Source: Owenia fusiformis
Lineage: Eukaryota > Annelida > Polychaeta > Sabellida > Oweniidae
Length of the DNA stretch: 64,000 bases
Direction: 5' to 3'
Assembly: GCA_903813345.2 (NCBI GenBank)
Contig: CAIIXF020000003.1
Span: 23,265,248-23,329,247, forward strand
Positions 25,701-34,245 of the stretch are shown piece by piece. The notes beneath the pieces are model-generated. The model ran no database searches and was not told the origin of the DNA. It saw only the letters and a program-made list of their open reading frames with translations. The first letter of the stretch is position 1. Every line of letters begins with the position of its first letter. Made by a program: the position numbers and the translations under genes.

Positions 25701-28700
25701 TCTATTGAAATAGGTAATAAGCCCTCTTCAGAAAACTTCCACAAGTAACACTGGTATTTTGACCAAGTCCATTAAATGTAATCATTCTCACCCAAACTCG
25801 TCATCATTGCTCGACTTAGAGAAGCGGAAGTTTGTCATAAACGTCAGATTTGCACGCCAGTTTGGTGTCTCCGACTTCACAACAACAAATATGAGGATGG
25901 GTAGCAGGTCATCCGTTGTTATGGGAACAGCCTCCACTACAAATCAAAAAATAAAATCATCTAATAATTCTGCTAAAATGTTTTACAATGAAACAAGGCG
26001 TTAACATGCAAAATGTTACCACATGCCATTTGTTACAGACATTGACTGCCATGCCGAACACCACCTTCAAAGAAGTTGGAAACTATAACAATATGTCACC
26101 ACTTCTGTTGATGTCATAGTATCTGAAGTTTTCTGTAATCATATAACACCTCTTATACCATAGTTGAGGTCAAATCTGTAGAATAACACGTATTATATAT
26201 TTATGATATTTTGCAAATGCGTGGAAAAAAGCGATATCTCTGGAAAATGGAGAATATTACACAGATATCACTTTTTCCACAGATTTTTTCCACAGATCTA
26301 TGCTCACTCTTCCAGATATTGATATCAACTTGTGGATAAAGATGATATCTCTGAAAATCATAGGATATCCTATACATATTCATGATTTCTTACCTCCTTT
26401 CTTGAGTATTTTGGGAGGTTGCATTATGGCCTGTACAGCTCTTCGAACACAATAGAGTTTACCAAGAGGGGTTGTATATTTGTTTATACTGGACAGTTCA
26501 CGTCTTGCCTTTGGCACATTGTGGCTGAAATGATGATGGACACTTGTTTGTTTATTTGTTTGTTTGTTTATTCATCTGTTTGTTTATATCCTTTTTTAGG
26601 CGTTTTAATGCTTATGAGTTTTACTTCATACTCTGTTGTTTTATAGATCCTTATTTCTGGTTATTTTTTAAAAACATTTCTCATCCATCCTTATCTAAAA
26701 TCTCTTTTTGCATGTACTATTGTGCTTCAATTAATTCATTACAGAGTGGCCAAATATTCTATGAATAGCCACCCATTAATAGTCTAATCATTCTATGCTA
26801 TTTCTAAAATATAATACATTTATAAGAAATAAATAACATACCAAAACTCAGATCTCACTCCAAGGTCTCGAAGTTGCAGCTCAGACAGATTTCTTGTTAT
26901 TTTGTTTAGTTGTGAGTCATTCGCAGCCAGACAGGCTCTTACACTCTTGAACAGCTTCTTGTAAATACCATGCATCACATAGGTCTGGCAAGACAATATA
27001 ACATGCTTTATATGAGACAGTCTGATAAATAAATTAATCCAACCATCTTAGGACATTACACAGGACAAAGGCAATATAATACTATTAATTAGGCTATCAT
27101 TTATTTTATATTTTCATGGTTTCCTTTGGACAAAATGTCTGCACTAATATTTTTCATTAAATTTTGGCAAATTAGGCAAATGTCTCTTGCCTGGTTTTCA
27201 TAAACACCTGGTTTCATAAACACCCATATCTAAACAATGTGCTTCATAAAAGATTAAAAACATGTATCAATATAATTAATTTATATGTTAGATTATCTAC
27301 CTCCACTGCAGTTTTCAAGCTATCCATGTATGGTTTACTGTGGCGGGATGTCCTTTTCTAAAAAATACAATTTTGAAATGTGGAAAATACCAACAAGGGG
27401 AATAAATAAATATGAACTTAATATGCATTTATTACTTCTTTTTTTTAAATATCTGAAGATTTTTCAATATGAAAAATCAATAAATCATACTTTTTGTTTT
27501 GCGTCATGTAGTTGGTTTATAATATATTTCTTACCAGATAATTGTCCTTTAACACAATCTGCATGGCTCTGGTGAAAACAGAATGTGCTGCATCCTGAAA
27601 TTAAACATTTACATTGTCATATTAATATATTCATGCCAACAATCACCATGTCAACATTGCCATATCAACATCACCATGGCAACATTGAATGGCATGCATA
27701 TCTGCCCCCCCCCCCCTAAAAATACACCAAGGATATAACAGTAAATGATATGGTGTTTTTTATTATTATTAATTACTTGCATTCACTTTTAATTGTGCAC
27801 TAAGTTAATACTAAAACAGCAGTTAAAAACAAACATGTTTCTCACCATGTTATGCCTGAGTGACTCTCCCTCCAGTCGATTGTAAGATTCATTGAAGAAC
27901 TCAACTAGATCATCCAACTGTCTCTTTGTCTTCCTACTAGCTGGAAACCACATACTAGTACATAACACTGATTGGACAAGAACGAATTGGGCATATAATA
28001 GAGAACATGAAAATAAGATCATTTCATATAAGACTATAATATTATGTATATTATGAGTTGTTGACCACTCAATGAAGTACCCCAAAGAAATCGCTATATC
28101 TTGGAAAATACTAATCCAATTATGTTCATATTTTCAGGAAAGAAAGAAGAGACTGTGTATGTATAGCCCCTGTTGTTATTTAGTTGTAAAACATGATGTC
28201 TTGGACGCTTGCTCAAAAGACAGTTTTACTAGCAAAATACGAAAAACGTGAATGGAAAATCACTTTATCTTGGAAAATACTAATTCAATTATGTTCATTT
28301 TTTCTTGAAAAGAAAGAAGAGACTGTGTATGTATAGTTCCTGTTGTCAGTAAGTTGAAAAACATGATGCCTTGGACACCTGCTCAAATGACAGTTGTACT
28401 AGGAAAATATGAAAACGCAGTCAGAGGTGACTGCCACAGCAATAAAACCAAATAACTTTCTAACCATAGTGTTTTGGCACTTCAGATTTGGCACAAATTA
28501 TCTTCATTCAATTTGTGGAGTTTCATCGAAATCACTCCAGGGACTTTACAGTCATGGTCAAAATGCCTTCTTAAGTCTCCCTGAACTAGGGCGTTTGATT
28601 GCGATTTGAAAGCATTTTGACCATAACTGTAAAGTCCACAAAGTGATTCTAATTTCCCTCTACAGATTTACCATACAGTAAATGAAGATGATTTGTGCCA

Positions 28701-31293
28701 AATTTGAAGAGCCAAAACACTATGGTTAGGAAGTTATTTAGTTTTTTGCGGTTGCAGCCACCCCTGACTGCATTTTTCGTATTTTCCTAGTACAACTGTC
28801 TTTTGAGCAGGTGTCCAGGGTATCATGTTTTACAACTAATCATTTACAGGAGCTATACATACATAGTCTCTTCTTTATTTCCTGAAAATATGAACATAAT
28901 TGAACCAGTATTTTTTAAGATATAGCGATTTCTTTGGGTTGCATTTTTTTTGAACACCCTGTACACGTATATAATAAGGTAGATTATAACATACCTATGA
29001 TGATGTATAGTGCAAAGTGTACACAAGACAGCGGGCCAATATAAGTTTTGAAAAGCCTGCGCCCGCTAACTTTCTGATTGGTCAAGGCGCTGACTTCATA
29101 ACCAATCAATCGAAGATAAAACTGCGCGAGCAATTTTTCGAAACTCATTTCAATCATTTTCAAACAATTTGTTTGTCAATTCTATAAGAAAACGGTACTC
29201 TCTGACCAGTCTACATAGGTATGTTATAAATCGTTTATGTCACTATCGTGGCACATATGCCCTCGGTTCTCAGAGATCAATGTCCCTCCCAAGGTCGGGC
29301 CATATATCACTGACACCTCGGGCATATATGCCCCGATAGTGACATAACCTCTAAATTTCATCTGAGATGGGAATCCAAATATAATGTATAAATGTTTGAC
29401 AGCTTAGCATACTGAATGCCCTGTACAATGTAAAAGACAACTGCCATTACCAGTATGTAGATTATTACCTGTATGCCCCCATAGCAAGTCAGTGCAATCT
29501 TCTATGGTTTGTAGGGAAATTACAGGTACAGCATCAGCACCCTCAACTGTCAAATGAATGAAAATAAAAATTACAACAAGGCATTAACATGACAGAATGT
29601 CACACCTTGTAAGTTGTTAATTTTTAATTTGTTAAAGACACCAAACCCCAAACACGGTCAACAAAAAAGTCGGAGACTATATAAAATATGTCACTACTTC
29701 TGGTGGTAACATAAAAAAGTGAATTTGGTATTAAAATAGAATTTTTGGACTTTGGTGTTCTAACTGTACTGTCCATGATATTTTTCTCAGTAAAACCTTA
29801 GATTTTTAACACCGATAATAAGGTATACAGAAGTGAAAATTATTGGTATGAGGTAACCGAGGTTGAGATGAGTTATTTTAGTTTACTTGAATAGAAAAAT
29901 ACATTTAAATATATTACATTTGCCTCCTTCTAAAGGAGAGTTTATACACAGGACCCTGTAGCTCTCGTCACTCTTGTTGTAGAATGTCTCCTCAAATAAT
30001 ATATTCACCTGGAATGTGAAAGTAGAAAATGTGAAAATTTGAAATCTTTAAGTTGAAAATATGAATTAAGAAGGGGGAACAATCAATGTGATTAAATGAG
30101 ATGAAAAGCATAAAGCATACAAAAATCATTATGCGATGATCAAAGTTCATTTCCCATGTATAACTACTTTAATGAACTGCTATTGGCTAAATTAATTCTG
30201 AACAAACTTCCCAATTTTGGATGATCTACCTGTAGCTGTGAATAACCTTTAAACATTTGTCAAAGGTCCCATGTAAAGTTTTTTTTGCTAGCAACTTACA
30301 GTTCTTATATCTTTAAACCCTGAGCCTGTTGTGATAGCATTGTCTTGTATCAGCACTTCCTATAACAAAAATTAACATACATTTGGATCAACATTTTAGA
30401 ACATGTAAGAAACTTGAGTGCTTTTGAATTTCTTTTTGTTATAGCTGGTGCAATTTAGTGTGTTCTGATTTTTGTAATAGTGAAATGAAGTTTAAAATAG
30501 AGCTAACCTTTTCATTGAGAGTCCTGTATGAGTTTGGCCGATCATCAATGGCTTGCAAGATATGAGTTTTAAAGTTCTCTTCGGTAAATGCAGATTTGGG
30601 GATTGTCCCTATCTTTGGTATGGAGATCTGTAACAAAGATATAAGTTGTATTGAACAGGTATTTCGAGTCAAACAAACTGATATCTCACTGATCTCTACA
30701 GGATTTTTACTCAAGTGGATGCATAGTTCTCATTTTCTCAATTCAGATCAAAATTGGTCAAATTATGCCCATTTTTCATGAAATTCTCATTTTCAAGTGG
30801 GTTCAAGCCTATTTTTAAAATCTGGGGTGGGTGCTGCGCCCACTTGCTTAAATCTGGGGAGATCACTGTATCTATAGGATAAGTTTAACCATATCTAAGT
30901 GTCTCAATGGCCACAGCTATACTACTCTAGATCTATTTCCTTTTACCCTGTAAAATCAATAAATTGATATCATTTTCTAAAATATAATTTGAATTAAATG
31001 GTGTTCCTTTTCATGTCTGATTCCCTCATAAATCTTTATCAAGCATGGGCTTTCAATTAGAGTTGAAAGCCCATGTATCAAGCAACATCATATTGGTACA
31101 ACATGATAATTGCAACTGTCTAAATGCTGTATAATAGTATACTATGTATTTTTTAATCAAATGAAGAAAAACCGAATCTAAAACTTACCATCCATCTCTC
31201 TGTCGTAGCACGATGGAAAATGTCTGGAGCCTTGGACTGTAGGCCAATATAGAAGACATTTTCCAACAGGTCTTCATCATAAGATTGTAACAT
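1782..31293 (-). CDS. ANKRD27: ANKRD27 (Varp): VPS9 Rab-GEF with ankyrin repeats and retromer-binding Zn motifs; 20 exons, 3' end missing
   Basis: Exons in transcript order: 31293-31189, 30627-30508, 30359-30300, 30008-29924, 29546-29469, 27940-27846, 27594-27535, 27357-27301, 26984-26842, 26524-26394, 25936-25792, 25393-25306, 24810-24706, 24431-24242, 23955-23816, 23145-23053, 22178-22067, 4960-4791, 2468-2286, 1907-1782. All phases join, giving 762 residues. The N-terminus MLQSYDEDLLENVFY matches Varp MALYDEDLLKNPFY. The VPS9 Rab21-GEF region spans about residues 180-390 (DDLLPIL, NWRANLTFMTNFRF). Residues 453-462 and 748-757 each carry CHPLC-x-C-x2-C, the Zn-fingernail known to bind VPS29 of retromer. 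Ankyrin repeats lie between them (ADYHGSTPLHLACQRGH, DAGDTALHLASKWGY). Varp works on endosomes with Rab21/Rab32/38, VAMP7 and retromer. Human Varp is about 1050 residues, so the second ankyrin block is absent here. One donor (29923-29922) is GC instead of GT. Confidence 0.95.
2508..2735. repeat. Copy of the hairpin-ended dispersed repeat (long form, diverged)
   Basis: It begins aaggcattaacatgacagaatgtcaccacc, has the family's internal 'ttgaccttgagaaggt' segment, and reaches the 'tttgttacagacacc' block. The 3' hairpin is not evident. It lies in the ANKRD27 intron between exons 18 and 19 in transcript order of the final exons. Confidence 0.6.
2903..2980. repeat. Three tandem copies of a ~26-bp unit
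   Basis: The unit aacattcaagttttatygaa is repeated three times with single-base differences, inside an ANKRD27 intron. Confidence 0.7.
2981..4235. other. ANKRD27 intron, nothing recognised
   Basis: AT-rich intronic sequence. Short reading frames on the minus strand (for example 3437-3667) have no similarity I recognise and no splice-site support. Confidence 0.6.
4236..4333. repeat. Short copy of the hairpin-ended dispersed repeat
   Basis: It shows the family order 'atgcaaaatgtca', 'catttgttacagatgcc', 'gactataacaatatgtcaccac' and then the 3' stem GTCACCAC/GTGGTGAC before 'ataat'. It lies in the ANKRD27 intron. Confidence 0.75.
4460..4666. mobile_element. MITE, 'aagcaagtgggcgcagcacc' family, copy 1
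   Basis: About 207 bp with imperfect inverted ends CAATGATCTTTCCAGC and ATCCTGTGGAGATCACTG. The interior repeats 'caagtgggtg' and poly-A motifs in inverse orientation. It is the same family, inverted, as 21834-22038 and 30687-30868. It has no coding capacity. Confidence 0.75.
4961..7942. other. Large ANKRD27 intron, left part
   Basis: About 3 kb without a gene. 5250-5350 shares the 'accttaccgggcctgttt' and 'catagtggcgg' segments with 39523-39600, an uncharacterised dispersed repeat. 6640-6720 holds a fragment of the hairpin-ended repeat. The reading frames at 6402-6705 are in repeats or AT-rich DNA and look accidental. Confidence 0.6.
7943..13619 (+). CDS. Secreted PAN/apple-domain protein with four hemopexin-like repeats, gene 1 (322 aa, 3 exons)
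   Basis: Exons 7943-8236, 10691-10922 and 13177-13619 join in phases 0 and 1 to give 322 residues ending TGA. Residues 1-22 are a hydrophobic signal peptide (MKVGGIYVLLHVHVVYTIQQ). Exon 1 then holds a PAN/apple-like domain with the spacing C-x3-C-x4-C ... C (CAQLCITRNC, then KLCEVN). Exons 2-3 give four units, each with a core of aliphatic-x-A-x(F) followed by an aromatic strand and a (Y/F)xY(D) end: FNVHAVWYHGN, IHDIQFMYAP, PDAVFMTASAYFV, and INGITSAT with FLFFENSAFIRYD. This suggests a four-bladed hemopexin-like propeller. The product is probably extracellular; no catalytic residues are seen. It lies wholly inside a 17-kb intron of ANKRD27 on the opposite strand and is a paralogue of the gene at 18150. 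The PAN call is firmer than the hemopexin call. Confidence 0.78.
8376..9423. mobile_element. Large foldback element in the first intron of PAN gene 1
   Basis: The left arm (ctgtagatacactta from 8377) pairs with the right arm (taagtgtatctacag to 9422). Matching also runs through 'ggtatcgatatggtgaac' near 8636 against 'gttcaccatatcgatacc' near 9317, and 'atctttccgaacct' near 8840 against 'aggttcggaaagac' near 9107. The centre is near 8980. There is no coding capacity. Confidence 0.8.
9645..10680. mobile_element. Two nested or adjacent foldback elements sharing the 'ttgaatgatttga' end
   Basis: The small unit at 9659-9775 folds on 'cattgaatgatttgaagtg' against 'cacttcaaatcattctat'. The larger unit at 9953-10676 folds on 'taagttattgaatgatttga' against 'tcaaatcattgaataagtta'. 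Its arms also contain 'ttttctgtatttcac' and end 11-15 bp before exon 2 of PAN gene 1. Both lack open reading frames of note. Confidence 0.75.
10923..13176. other. Second intron of PAN gene 1
   Basis: 2.25 kb of AT-rich intron. It contains a G/C-tract inverted pair near 11340-11450 ('cagtcttgagccaagact' against 'agtcttgcctcaagac') and a twofold 'catataaggcaatctcc' duplication near 12170-12240. I see no exon. Confidence 0.6.
16118..16266. repeat. Short copy of the hairpin-ended dispersed repeat
   Basis: The order aacaaggcattcacatg, tgtcaccacttgccatttgttacagac, tggagatcataacaatatgtcac matches the family consensus. The terminal stem is degraded in this copy. Confidence 0.75.
16555..17205. repeat. 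Long copy of the hairpin-ended dispersed repeat with ~4 internal ~120-bp tandem units
   Basis: It starts acaaggcattaacatgacaaaatgtcaccac and ends aatatttcaccac with a GTGGTGAC stem before 'ataatag'. Between these, a block of the form 'ttttgaccttgagaaggtcattgaaggtcaaatcttaaatc' recurs about four times with drift. Short copies elsewhere look like internally deleted versions of this one. Confidence 0.8.
17224..17372. repeat. ~50-bp direct duplication flanking a truncated G-rich MITE copy
   Basis: The segment 'cttattaatcaatattcttg.tagttgaaagcatctttggaatattatga' occurs at 17224 and again at 17325. Between them is the CAGGCCCGTAGCCAGG end of the 438-648 MITE family plus about 35 bases. Confidence 0.75.
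18150..20433 (+). CDS. Secreted PAN/apple-domain protein with hemopexin-like repeats, gene 2 (297 aa with first donor)
   Basis: Exons are 18150-18464, 19079-19313 (first donor) and 20090-20433, with the same phases (0 and 1) as the paralogue at 7943. Exon starts align as VPDIFNVHAVW in gene 1 and VPKSFNVYAAW here. Residues 1-25 form a signal peptide; the PAN-like domain contains CAQMCTRDTEC and RLCELN. Four hemopexin-like units follow: FNVYAAWMSKTG, IGNIDAVLTEG, VTDIACALKRD, and ITACTEANT with FLFFVNNKFVLYN. The end of exon 2 sits in a 54-bp tandem array of five units, each containing the same in-phase 5' splice site, so the mature protein may vary by multiples of 18 residues. The gene is nested in the ANKRD27 intron on the opposite strand. 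It has clearly diverged from gene 1, so the duplication is not recent. Function is unknown. Confidence 0.75.
18625..18980. repeat. ~27-bp minisatellite in intron 1 of PAN gene 2
   Basis: The unit acaacataatgaaattcttcacatta is repeated about a dozen times with substitutions and small indels. It lies about 100 bp upstream of exon 2. Confidence 0.9.
19271..19540 (+). repeat. Five 54-bp tandem units, each carrying an exon end and 5' splice site
   Basis: Units start at 19271, 19325, 19379, 19433 and 19487 and are nearly identical. Each encodes LTEGQIVEKIHMFQG and then aagGTAAACAG, so donors lie after 19313, 19367, 19421, 19475 and 19529. Because 54 is a multiple of 3 and the frame stays open through the array, every donor joins exon 3 (20090) in the same phase. 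Confidence 0.95.
20434..22066. other. 3' flank of PAN gene 2 and right end of the large ANKRD27 intron
   Basis: It contains a twofold ~57-bp tandem duplication at 20818-20932 ('tttttcctattncagtattacacacaaatag'). At 21180-21345 it holds a diverged, inverted member of the 41.5-42.3 kb element family ('cttataatgtaaa' and 'gacatatgc' blocks). The MITE at 21834-22038 follows. No gene. Confidence 0.65.
21834..22038. mobile_element. MITE, 'aagcaagtgggcgcagcacc' family, copy 2
   Basis: It runs from CAGTGTTCTCAACAG to CTGGGGAGATCACTG. The interior 'caagtgggtgcaaaattctcattttctcaattc' matches the other copies. It ends 23 bp from the donor of the ANKRD27 exon at 22178-22067. Confidence 0.75.
23146..23660. 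repeat. Minisatellite built of acceptor-like units next to an ANKRD27 exon
   Basis: On the plus strand, units such as 'aactggaatacaaataac' and 'aactagtgaaatacaaataac' alternate about 20 times, decaying after 23510. On the minus strand each 'ttatttgtattccagttg' copies the real acceptor (tattccag|TTG at 23151-23143) of the ANKRD27 exon 23145-23053. The array starts directly at that splice site. Confidence 0.9.
23968..24112. repeat. Short copy of the hairpin-ended dispersed repeat
   Basis: It runs from aacaaggcattaaaaacaac through 'catttgtcaaagacacagac' to 'tcaccacttctggtggtggga', which keeps the terminal stem-loop. It lies in a 280-bp ANKRD27 intron and fills half of it. Confidence 0.8.
25130..25293. 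mobile_element. Tc1/mariner (pogo/Tigger-like) MITE, copy 1
   Basis: The ends are CAGTAGAACCTGTCTAAG and ...ACAGGTTTTACTG, with TA on the left and a TA two bases off the right end. The interior is built of 'gtgttccacttctagaggtg' blocks. It has no transposase. The CAGTARAACCT terminus is typical of pogo/Tigger-type elements; this assignment is from the ends only. It ends 13 bp from the ANKRD27 exon 25393-25306. Confidence 0.8.
25993..26120. repeat. Short copy of the hairpin-ended dispersed repeat
   Basis: It runs from acaaggcgttaacatgcaaaatgttacc to 'aacaatatgtcaccacttctgttgatgtcatagtat', with the full family order. It lies in the ANKRD27 intron, 57 bp upstream of exon 25936-25792. Confidence 0.8.
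28081..28938. mobile_element. 858-bp foldback element with a duplicated left arm, in an ANKRD27 intron
   Basis: The end CCCAAAGAAATCGCTATATC (28081-28100) is the exact inverse of the right end (28919-28938). The pairing extends through 'gaagagactgtgtatgtata' and 'gacagttgtactaggaaaata' to a centre near 28590. The left arm is present twice in tandem (28089-28250 and 28255-28415). It has no coding capacity; the 28409-28609 reading frame is just arm sequence. Confidence 0.88.
28976..29350. mobile_element. Probable inverted-repeat element pair
   Basis: 'gattataacatacctatg' (28982) and 'cataggtatgttataaat' (29214) are inverse. 'tatgtcactatcgtggcacatatgcc' (29236) and 'gggcatatatgccccgatagtgacata' (29318) are also inverse. 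Boundaries are uncertain; it is intronic and non-coding. Confidence 0.55.
29572..29715. repeat. Short copy of the hairpin-ended dispersed repeat
   Basis: It runs from aacaaggcattaacatgacagaatgtcac to 'aatatgtcactacttctggtggtaacataa'. It begins 26 bp upstream of the ANKRD27 exon 29546-29469. Confidence 0.8.
30687..30868. mobile_element. MITE, 'aagcaagtgggcgcagcacc' family, copy 3
   Basis: It runs from CACTGATCTCTACAGG to CTGGGGAGATCACTG, with 'actcaagtgg..gcatagttctcattttctcaattc' inside. It lies in the first ANKRD27 intron. Confidence 0.75.
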
Positions 31294-32469
31294 CTTTTCT
31301 CAACACTGTAATACGTTATGTTATCAAAAGATTAATACTGAGGCATTCAAAGAGCATTGTCTTACTGAATACTGGACATAGAAAGGAGGCATTAGAAATA
31401 TATTTTCGCACGTGGTTGAAAATTGTGTCTTTATTGAGTCAGTGACCAAGTTAAACATATGGGAGTAAACAATAAAATATGGGCTACAGTTCATGGTAAT
31501 GATGATCGCAACCTATTGATCGCAACAACACAAAATTATTGTTCATGGCAGATTTGTTAGCATAAAATTGAAGATGTAATCTGAGAATGTAGCAATGATC
31601 CTGAAACAGATTTCCTGGTTATTGAAATGTATGTTCTATACAGATATACTGATTTTAAGGGAAGTTATCACGTATCTTATATCTATCATGTCTATATGTC
31701 ATGTCAGGTGACTTGTTTTTGATAGATCTAGAGAAAAACATGAAAAATTTGATTAGACCTTTTTTCAATTTTATAGTGTAAATCGATCAGAATTATTTAA
31801 TTTATAACATTGCAGATATACTCACAGTTCACTGTATGTCCCTCAATCTGAATATTGTACACTAACTAATGTGTAAGAGACGATATTTGACCATTTTCTA
31901 TTTTGAAATGTTGACCTAAACTAACTTCCGGTACATTATCATGACACACCAGATATACTTTTCAACTTCAATCAAAGCGGGAGATTCAAAATTGTAAAAG
32001 TTCATGAGTGTAATGCACGGGAAGTAAGTCACCCCCGCCTTTATTAGATTTATATTCCATATTGTTATAAAGGTGGGGGGACTTACTCCCATGGGGTAAT
32101 GATGAGATAAGCAAAGTGTGGTAGAACCCATGTCCAAGGTTTTCCTCCTGTTGTCATAATGTTTAGAGTTAGATCAAGGAGAATTGGACCCCAGGGTTCA
32201 AACTCAATATTTTTATCTCCAAGCAAAATTTTCTTCAGTTTTGATTTCTATGGCAAAGGGTGGATGGATGAACTGCAAGGAGAAGAATGGCAGATATTCT
32301 AGCGATAATCGACTACAACAATGAAAATATCTTATTGTTCGATATTCAAATGGGTATAAAATCGATCCAAAAGATTTGAACCAATATCCTGACCACATTC
32401 TGTTTGGAAATAAGACCAAAATTGCGATTCAAATTCTGATGTGAAAAATTGCAGCATTGTGCATTGCAT

Positions 32470-32765
32470 TGTAGGGGGGGGGGGGTACTCCCATATATTG
32501 GCTATATGGGGATGTGCCGCTAAAGTGGGTCACTTTTTCGCCGAAAAATCCCTAGATATGGGTCCCATTTTGATGAAAAAATCCCTAGAACTGGGTCTAC
32601 TTTTTGAAAAATCCTAAAACTTGGTACTGTTTTTTAATCACCGCAAGTGCGTCTTGTTTTTTAAAAATTACCTTGAAGTGGGTCTATTTTTGAAAAAAAA
32701 CACCTAGATGTGGGTCCATTTTTAGAGAAAACGTCTTTGGGCTGTGTACTGTTATGTACCCTACT
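32470..32765. repeat. Dispersed-type tandem repeat of ~35-40 bp units
   Basis: The unit 'aaaaatccctagatatgggtccattttt' recurs about six times with drift. It is bordered by 'ggggtactcccatatattggctatatgggg' and 'ctgtgtactgttatgtaccc'. No coding capacity. Confidence 0.7.
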
Positions 32766-33046
32766 CACAAGCAAAACACCAATCCATCTTTTAAATATTA
32801 ACAGAATAATGTATATAATTACTTTATATATCTATTTTATTGTATCACAGTTGCAGTTGGCACGCATCTGACAAAATAAATAACACTAAATAAATCTCTA
32901 TAAAATATTGTGCATATGCCACACTATGACACTACCAATTATAAGCATATCAAACCATACCAATAGGGGTCTAAATCTGCATCAGGCAGCAAAAACTCGA
33001 GGTTTCAGTTTCATAATTAATCATTTTTAAAATTGATTGTTTCAAG

Positions 33047-33414
33047 TTGTAGATTGGGTTAATTTGGCACTACATAATTTGGTGATTTTGCCATTTTTGG
33101 CATATTGGCAGCTATTTAATTTGCAGGACACTAGGGCTTGGACATTTTTCTGATGCCACAACTTCCATATACACTGGAACAAAATACAAATTGTTACACC
33201 CATTCCTTAAATCCAACTACTACATCTAGTAAATAAAAAATTATTATTGAAGCGATTCCCCTGAGCCAATTTAGAAGAGGTATATTCTGATTACCTCCCT
33301 TATCCTTTTAAGATTTTGTAAAAACTAAATTTTGTCGAAGATATAAATTGGTGTTTTTTCTATTTCAACAAATTCAACAAATTAAAGCAGATGCCAAATT
33401 AACCCAATCTACAA
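33047..33414. repeat. Inverted repeat with exact 23-bp arms
   Basis: ttgtagattgggttaatttg at 33047 (23 bases in full) is repeated in inverse at 33392-33414. The 320-bp spacer contains AT-rich sequence. It may be a decayed MITE. Confidence 0.6.
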
Positions 33415-34245
33415 TAACAATTTATGAAATGTCTCAACAATTTGGAATGATTGTTGAAAAAAGGTGTAATAAAACACTCAAAACTAATTGGCTGAGGCAC
33501 AATAGAGTTGCCCCAATCCAAATGTTTTGGTCTCTACCATGTCTAGAAAGCCCATATTTTAAGGGCTAATAGCTGTTACTGTACACCCTAAAAACACTCT
33601 AAATACACATATTGAATATAACAAACAATGAATAGGCTCGAACACAAACCCTCTTTTCTTTAAACATAGAGGTTTGAAAAAAATAATTCATGAAATTAGT
33701 TTATAATTGAAAAGGGTGCAAGTGCACTAGTTTTTTCAATTTGAAAATTGTCAAACCCCATTTTGGAAGCTTTGGTATATTTTAAGAAAATAAGGCTTGT
33801 GTCTAAGTCTATCAATTACATAAGCTACATATCACTTTGAATTTCAAATATTAACAATGCAAAATATCACCACCTGCCATTTGCTACAAATGCCAAACTC
33901 TGACTGCTGGATAGCGAACACAGTCCAAAAAGACAAAAAGAGTGTTACAGCAATTATTCTTTAAGGAATGACAAGAATAGGAACACTAGAATTCTATTCC
34001 ATTGACTGGTAAAATCAGTATGTTGAATTCAGTATCTAGTGATACATGACAATAAGGATTTACAAAAATTGGCTACATGTAACTGGTGTACCAAAATTAC
34101 AAATTATGGCTTATCCTAACCAACCATACAATAAATAGTTCTGATCATAATGATATGGCAACAGTTTTCAATACTTTTCCCCTGATTTTTTAACAAATGT
34201 GACAGTGAAAATATTTCAATGGAAATTGCCTAAATCAATCCATTA

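Larger units (their letters stand above)
31294..34245. other. ANKRD27 5' flank and intergenic space to the Mpv17-family gene
   Basis: No gene is seen. 31294-31320 is probably 5' UTR of ANKRD27; the core promoter is not recognisable. 32020-32090 has an inverted pair ('gggaagtaagtcaccccc' against 'gggggacttactccc'). 32470-32760 is the tandem repeat listed separately. 33047-33069 and 33392-33414 are exact inverse 23-mers. 33850-33935 is a fragment of the hairpin-ended repeat. Confidence 0.6.

Noticed and set aside
27285-27575. 96-codon plus-strand frame
   Set aside because: Antisense to two ANKRD27 exons (27357-27301 and 27594-27535).
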